Below are positions 1 to 64,000 of a stretch of DNA of 64,000 nt, piece by piece (position 1 is the stretch's first letter; every line of letters starts with the position of its first letter). Source of the stretch: Amorphochlora amoebiformis (Eukaryota; Cercozoa; Chlorarachniophyceae). The notes under the pieces are model-generated. The model did not search any database. It was given only the letters and a program-made list of their open reading frames with translations, and had not been told where the DNA came from. Location of the stretch: positions 620,001-684,000 of the forward strand of contig BAAHQB010000006.1 of NCBI GenBank assembly GCA_054601695.1. Direction: 5' to 3'. Made by a program: the position numbers and the translations under genes.

Positions 1-74
1 TCATTCGTTATACTACATTATAGCTATGTAATATATATTTATATTATACATATATATATATAATATATATATAC

Positions 75-148
<74 letters not shown>

Positions 149-165
149 TGTGTGTGTATATGTAG

Positions 166-30135
<29,970 letters not shown>

Positions 30136-30366
30136 TCATATCTTCTCGACGCATTCCATCATGACGATGCTATTCCCCCGGATGACCGTCATCCCGATCG
30201 GATTCCTCTCCTTCTCGGACACCTCCTCGATTGTATCCTCGAGCACAATATTCATGAACTGATCGAATCCACGCAGCGTCCCGGACACCGCTCGGTTACC
30301 GTTGAGCTTGATGAAGAGCTTCATATCCATGTACTTGGTAAGATCGGGGCCCGCGGTCTTGCTCAT
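30136..30366 (-). CDS. SNRPG: Small nuclear ribonucleoprotein G (SmG), intronless
   Basis: SmG is one subunit of the seven-membered Sm ring that assembles on U1, U2, U4 and U5 snRNAs and is essential for pre-mRNA splicing. The 76-residue protein is exactly the length of the human homologue. It shows both Sm motifs: Sm1 around LFIKLNGNRAVSGTLRGFDQFMN, with the typical NG and GxLRGFDxFMN signature, and Sm2 around GMTVIRGNSIVMME (IRGNSI is diagnostic of SmG). The start is ATG at 30366 (complement) and the stop is TGA. No intron interrupts it, a sharp contrast with its neighbours. It is divergently oriented from the PEX11-like gene 204 bp away and convergent with the HECT gene. Confidence 0.98.
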   Translation of the reverse strand: MSKTAGPDLTKYMDMKLFIKLNGNRAVSGTLRGFDQFMNIVLEDTIEEVSEKERNPIGMTVIRGNSIVMMECVEKI

Positions 30367-30570
30367 GATTTGTCGATTCTTGGCTCAGTTGCGTTGGTCC
30401 CGAGGAGATGGCCGCCGCGGCTTTGCGCTACGAAAGGTGGGACAACGGCAGGACAGTCGGGAATTATGCGGGAGTGAGATATCTTAACTAATTTCACCTT
30501 AAGAACTTCAAATTGGATTCCGAATAATAATTAATTAAACATCGGGAATTCGGGATCCAATTCGTGAGCC
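30367..30570. promoter_or_regulatory. Shared divergent promoter region, SNRPG / PEX11-like
   Basis: These 204 bp separate the start codons of two divergent genes, so they must contain both 5' UTRs and both promoters. The region is unusually GC-balanced for the window and lacks (TA)n. No TATA box or known factor site can be assigned with confidence. The role is inferred from position only. Confidence 0.5.
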
Positions 30571-45671
<15,101 letters not shown>

Positions 45672-45702
45672 CTACGTATAGATATGTATGAGAATATATA
45701 CG

Positions 45703-45739
<37 letters not shown>

Positions 45740-45767
45740 GTATGTGTATATATATTATAAATATGTG

Positions 45768-45913
<146 letters not shown>

Positions 45914-45931
45914 ATATATATATACATATGT

Positions 45932-45957
<26 letters not shown>

Positions 45958-45963
<6 letters not shown>

Positions 45964-46140
45964 ATCGGTCAATTCTCTTGCCCGGTTTGCCATACAAGAT
46001 TCGTGCAGAAAAGTAGTATGTATCGTCATCTCTACCAACGTCACCCACAACACAAGCCTTCTACTACATGTGATGTCTGTAATCGAGTCTTTAAGAGTCT
46101 TAGCGGTCTTAAACGTCACAAATGTCGCCCACCGAATTAA
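45958..46140 (+). CDS. C2H2 zinc-finger protein, 3'-terminal exon
   Basis: The 60-codon stretch ending in TAA encodes two fingers: CPVCHTRF...MYRHLYQRH (canonical C-x2-C, H-x4-H) and CDVCNRVF...LKRHKC, whose last ligand is probably a Cys. It lies on the opposite strand from the seven-finger gene and starts only 286 bp beyond that gene's last resolved exon. The frame stays open upstream only as Tyr/Ile-coding (TA)n, with in-frame ATGs at 45928 or further. No AG acceptor is visible between the repeat and the first finger. Either translation begins in the repeat, or the splice site is noncanonical, or this is a fragment. The 5' extent is unknown. Confidence 0.6.
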
Positions 46141-46190
46141 TCAACCGAGCAAACAAGCACTACACTTCTAAAGAGAAAGATTTGCTTCAT

Positions 46191-46237
<47 letters not shown>

Positions 46238-46238
46238 C

Positions 46239-46275
<37 letters not shown>

Positions 46276-46338
46276 CGTGTGAGTATATATGTATAACATA
46301 TGCTATATCATTTATATACTTCTCTCTCTCTCTCTCTC

Positions 46339-46376
<38 letters not shown>

Positions 46377-46388
46377 CACATATATATG

Positions 46389-46473
<85 letters not shown>

Positions 46474-46523
46474 TATGATATAATATAAATATACATATAA
46501 TATATGTATATACATATACACAC

Positions 46524-46583
<60 letters not shown>

Positions 46584-46632
46584 GTATATATAAATGTTTT
46601 CTCTAACATATACTAATCATAACGATTATATA

Positions 46633-46673
<41 letters not shown>

Positions 46674-46838
46674 AATATATATATATATATATGTATATAT
46701 AAAATAATATATATACATATATTACAATGGACATATACATATATATATATATATATATACATCTATATAGTATAGAATATCATCACTATTATTGAACGAA
46801 ATAATATTTTCTCTATATATTACACATGTATATATATG

Positions 46839-46913
<75 letters not shown>

Positions 46914-47023
46914 ACATAGAGATAGATATATGCTTACAGAACTTTGTACCATATAACTGCATTCCTAGCCACTACTACCACCCGAACGCGAAACTTGCAC
47001 TCTAACCCAAACCATACCTTAAA
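46141..47023. other. Intergenic: (TA)n, (TG)n and CT tracts
   Basis: This stretch holds 3' flank of the plus-strand zinc-finger exon, several (TA)n blocks with (TG)n edges (46200-46570, 46850-46912) and a TCTC run at 46321. Unique DNA from 46930 leads into the ATG at 47024. No gene was recognised. Confidence 0.5.
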
Positions 47024-47447
47024 ATGAAGAGCGCAGTGTCTTCGTACCGAGTATTTCTGAGAGAGAGAGAAGGCATGATCAACAAGGTGAGGGACATGCA
47101 GAGAGCGAGAGAGAGCGCGAGAGCGAGCGTGAGAGAGCGTGTGAGAGTGGTGAGAGAGCGTGAGATGTGAGAGAGCGAGGAAAGCGTAAGAAAGAGTGAG
47201 GAAAGCGTTGAGGAAAGTGCTATCAGAGAGTGAAGAGAGCGTGTGTCTGGGGATCGACTACTCTAACCCTACTACCATTAAGCCTAACCCTAAGCCTAAC
47301 CCTAAGCCTAACGCTAAGCCTGAGCCTAACCCTAAGCCCAACCTTATCCCTAGCTTAAACCACCTTGGTGAATGTCTTTGTACATTCCAGTACCGCACAA
47401 TGGTATATTGTCTGGTTGTTCGCTGACACCTTATGTACCGATTATAA

Positions 47448-47502
<55 letters not shown>

Positions 47503-47602
47503 CTTATATATATATATATATGTGTGTATGTGTGTGTATGTGTATGTATGTATATATATATATACATATTATACTATAAAATACATCCATAAATATATAT
47601 AA

Positions 47603-47635
<33 letters not shown>

Positions 47636-47725
47636 CTGGTATAAATATATACATATATATATATATATATATACATATAATATATATATGAACTTGGAGT
47701 ATCACCTAGATATATATATATATAT

Positions 47726-47764
<39 letters not shown>

Positions 47765-48037
47765 TATATTCATACATGTAGATATAATATGTAAATATTT
47801 ATATCATCTCAACACATCTAACACCGCGATAACACTTTATGTGTACTGATGAAGGGAGTTTGCGTAGGTTGGGACCACCGATATAAGTTCTTCTCCTTTC
47901 CGCAGCCTGAAACGAGGCACATAGGCTCTTTTCGGAGTGACAGTGGGAAGGCAGAGGGAGATGACGGAAGTGTTTCGGACGGGAGAAGACGGATGGCAGC
48001 GAAGGATGGAGGGGGGAGTCTAAGGTGTGAGTTTTGA
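47024..48037 (+). CDS. Possible LYR-motif (ISD11/LYRM4-like) small protein
   Basis: Three exons join in phase 0: 47024-47086, a 12-nt microexon 47391-47402, and 47906-48037, giving 68 residues and TGA. Both acceptors have good pyrimidine tracts. The translation starts [16 protein letters not shown] and continues with YRTM and RHIGSFRSD. Spacing between the YRxxLRE motif and the later FR is almost the same as in LYRM4/ISD11 (YRELLRE...YRTY...IRDAFRE). LYR proteins are small mitochondrial adaptors, and ISD11 serves the cysteine desulfurase NFS1 in Fe-S assembly. The first residue of the motif is Ser, not Leu, and the C-terminal half is Gly/Arg-rich and unlike the family. The third exon overlaps an antisense candidate. 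Treat as tentative. Confidence 0.4.
47051..47230 (+). repeat. GA-rich low-complexity tract
   Basis: A GAGAGAGCG-type purine run begins inside the first exon of the LYR candidate and fills the start of its first intron. Confidence 0.85.
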
Positions 48038-48075
48038 CTGAGTAATTTTATATTTGTTTGGGATTGTCTGTGTAT

Positions 48076-48164
<89 letters not shown>

Positions 48165-48262
48165 ACAATATTATACATATGTATAAATATACATAGTTAA
48201 ATGCATATAATATATATATGTGTGTAAATATATATATAAATATATGTATGTATATATATGTA

Positions 48263-48313
<51 letters not shown>

Positions 48314-48733
48314 ATATATATATTGTATTATATATATATATATATATGTGTGTGTGCGTGAGTATTTAAATCCATAATTTACCATAATCCAAACGATTAC
48401 CATCCCCATGAACGCCACAGAGACAATCTTCTCCTCCATCCACACCTGAACAAACATGGCAAAGTCAACAAAACACACACAACATATAGTCATGCACAAA
48501 GACACACCGCATCATACACAATCGCACATCAACATGCATTAGATCGTACACAAATGGGTTACCAAGGCTCCGGATACAACCCCGCACCTTCGCCTGCTTT
48601 GCGCTCGGTTCCCCTCCCTTCCCAAACACTCAATTAGCTCCCTTGGCCTCTTTGACCCTCGGTCCCATCTTCTCTCTACTACACTATTCGCTCCATTCCG
48701 CCCGCCCCCCTTAACCGCCCAGCTCTCGGGCAT
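47837..48733 (-). CDS. Hypothetical small membrane protein, antisense candidate
   Basis: Three minus-strand exons, 48563-48733, 48383-48445 and 47837-48019, join in phase to 138 residues ending TAA. The first part is Arg-rich. The middle exon encodes a hydrophobic segment ([15 protein letters not shown]), a candidate single membrane span. The C-terminal part is rich in Pro, Ser and Arg. I recognise no family. Its last exon overlaps, on the opposite strand, the third exon of the LYR candidate, so at most one reading of that segment need be real. The splice sites are GT-AG, but the last acceptor has a poor pyrimidine tract. Confidence 0.25.
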
Positions 48734-48842
48734 CCGAATCCCTCACAGCCTCATTCTTTCTTTCTTGTGTGACTTCCTGCACTGTCACGTTATTGAAAAT
48801 GTCACTTAAATGTCACTATGCGTGACATCATGTTTTTAGGAG

Positions 48843-48850
48843 AAAAAAAA
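48843..48850 (-). terminator. RNA polymerase III oligo-T terminator
   Basis: A run of eight T on the minus strand follows the tRNA 3' end immediately. This is the usual Pol III stop signal. Confidence 0.85.
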
Positions 48851-48922
48851 ACCCCATCCGGGATTCGAACCCGGAATCTTCTCCTTAGGAGGGAGACGCC
48901 TTATCCATTAGGCCAATGGGGC
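48851..48922 (-). tRNA. tRNA-Arg (anticodon CCU)
   Basis: The minus strand folds into a full cloverleaf of 72 nt. The acceptor is GCCCCAU paired with AUGGGGU (terminal G-U), the D stem GCCU/AGGC, the anticodon stem UCUCC/GGAGA with loop CUCCUAA, and the T arm CCGGG-UUCGAAU-CCCGG. The anticodon is CCU, reading AGG (arginine). Internal A-box (TGGCCTAATGG) and B-box (GGTTCGAATCC) promoter elements are intact. No intron and no encoded CCA. It lies 255 bp upstream of the aminopeptidase P start on the opposite strand. Confidence 0.97.
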
Positions 48923-49177
48923 AGAAATCGTTGAATCACAATGTCTTAAGAGATAAAAAATAACCGATCCTGTTTCGTCGGTCTACTTTCAAATCCCGTC
49001 TCACCCGGTCTCATCCTATCTTCCTCATGACTGAAGGTGCCCCGATTTCTCCTCCTCCCTCTTGCTCCTCAGCGTCTCACAGAAGGATTTCCTTTCCATC
49101 CAAAACTCCGAAATCGTATGTCCAAGTGTTAATTCACTCGGGGCCTGAAAGGGGAGGAATGGTGTGTTCTCCGTCGA

Positions 49178-63732
<14,555 letters not shown>

Positions 63733-64000
63733 CTTGACTTTGATGAAGTTGTCACGGATAAAATCAATAGTATAAGACGTGAATCGTTGAACTACAGCAT
63801 AGCCGAACTTAAACCCTCATGACCATAAATCTAGAATTGTGCCAACGCAGCCTAATCTAGCTGGTGGACTGATACTAACCTATTCTACTAGTTCTAAGTA
63901 AGACCAGTCTGTAGTGAGACAACCGTTCGATGATCGATTAGGCTAACCTTGTAATATTATTCATAGTAACCATAGTGGCCATTACAGTAATAATTTAACG
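63733..64000. other. 3' flank of aminopeptidase P
   Basis: Unique AT-rich sequence after the stop codon. No further exon or gene recognised. Confidence 0.5.

Overview
This is a window of nuclear DNA from an intron-dense eukaryote, most likely a protist; I cannot name the species. All resolved introns are GT-AG or GC-AG. Spliceosomal and peroxisomal genes are present. TAG and TGA both act as stops, so the code looks standard. Introns carry telomere-type CCCTAA hexamers. The dominant feature is the intron filling: nearly every intron is packed with uninterrupted (TA)n, often with (TG)n edges. Exons average only about 60 nt. Ordinary ORF calling therefore reports Tyr/Ile-rich artefacts, and the genes had to be assembled from short exons by splice-site and phase matching.

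Layout. (1) 166-29289, plus strand: the 3' part of a giant HECT-type E3 ubiquitin ligase, about 1,700 residues visible in about 80 exons. It carries SPRY-like, F5/8C (fucolectin-like), jacalin-like and LamG/ConA-like modules ahead of a HERC2-like HECT domain. (2) 30136-30366, minus strand: the intronless SmG protein gene (SNRPG). It is head to head, 204 bp apart, with (3) 30571-38417, plus strand: an 11-exon PEX11-like gene (218 aa, every phase closes). (4) 38.4-40.6 kb: no recognised gene. (5) 40665-45671, minus strand: a C2H2 zinc-finger gene in at least 10 exons with introns cutting each finger, both ends unresolved. (6) 45958-46140, plus strand: the last exon of a second C2H2 gene. (7) 47.0-48.7 kb: a small LYR-motif candidate (plus) overlapped by an antisense candidate (minus). 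(8) 48851-48922, minus strand: tRNA-Arg(CCU). (9) 49178-63732, plus strand: a complete 33-exon cytosolic aminopeptidase P (685 aa) with all five metal ligands.

Inserted into TA tracts is a family of short non-autonomous, MITE-like elements with TATTGTTA/TAACAATA ends. Six copies or relatives fall in two types. Interstitial telomere-like hexamers fill several short introns. The genes form no operon or shared pathway: ubiquitin signalling, splicing, peroxisome division, transcription and peptide turnover are ordinary neighbours. The most unusual items are the lectin-module HECT ligase, the TA-targeted element family and the intron composition.
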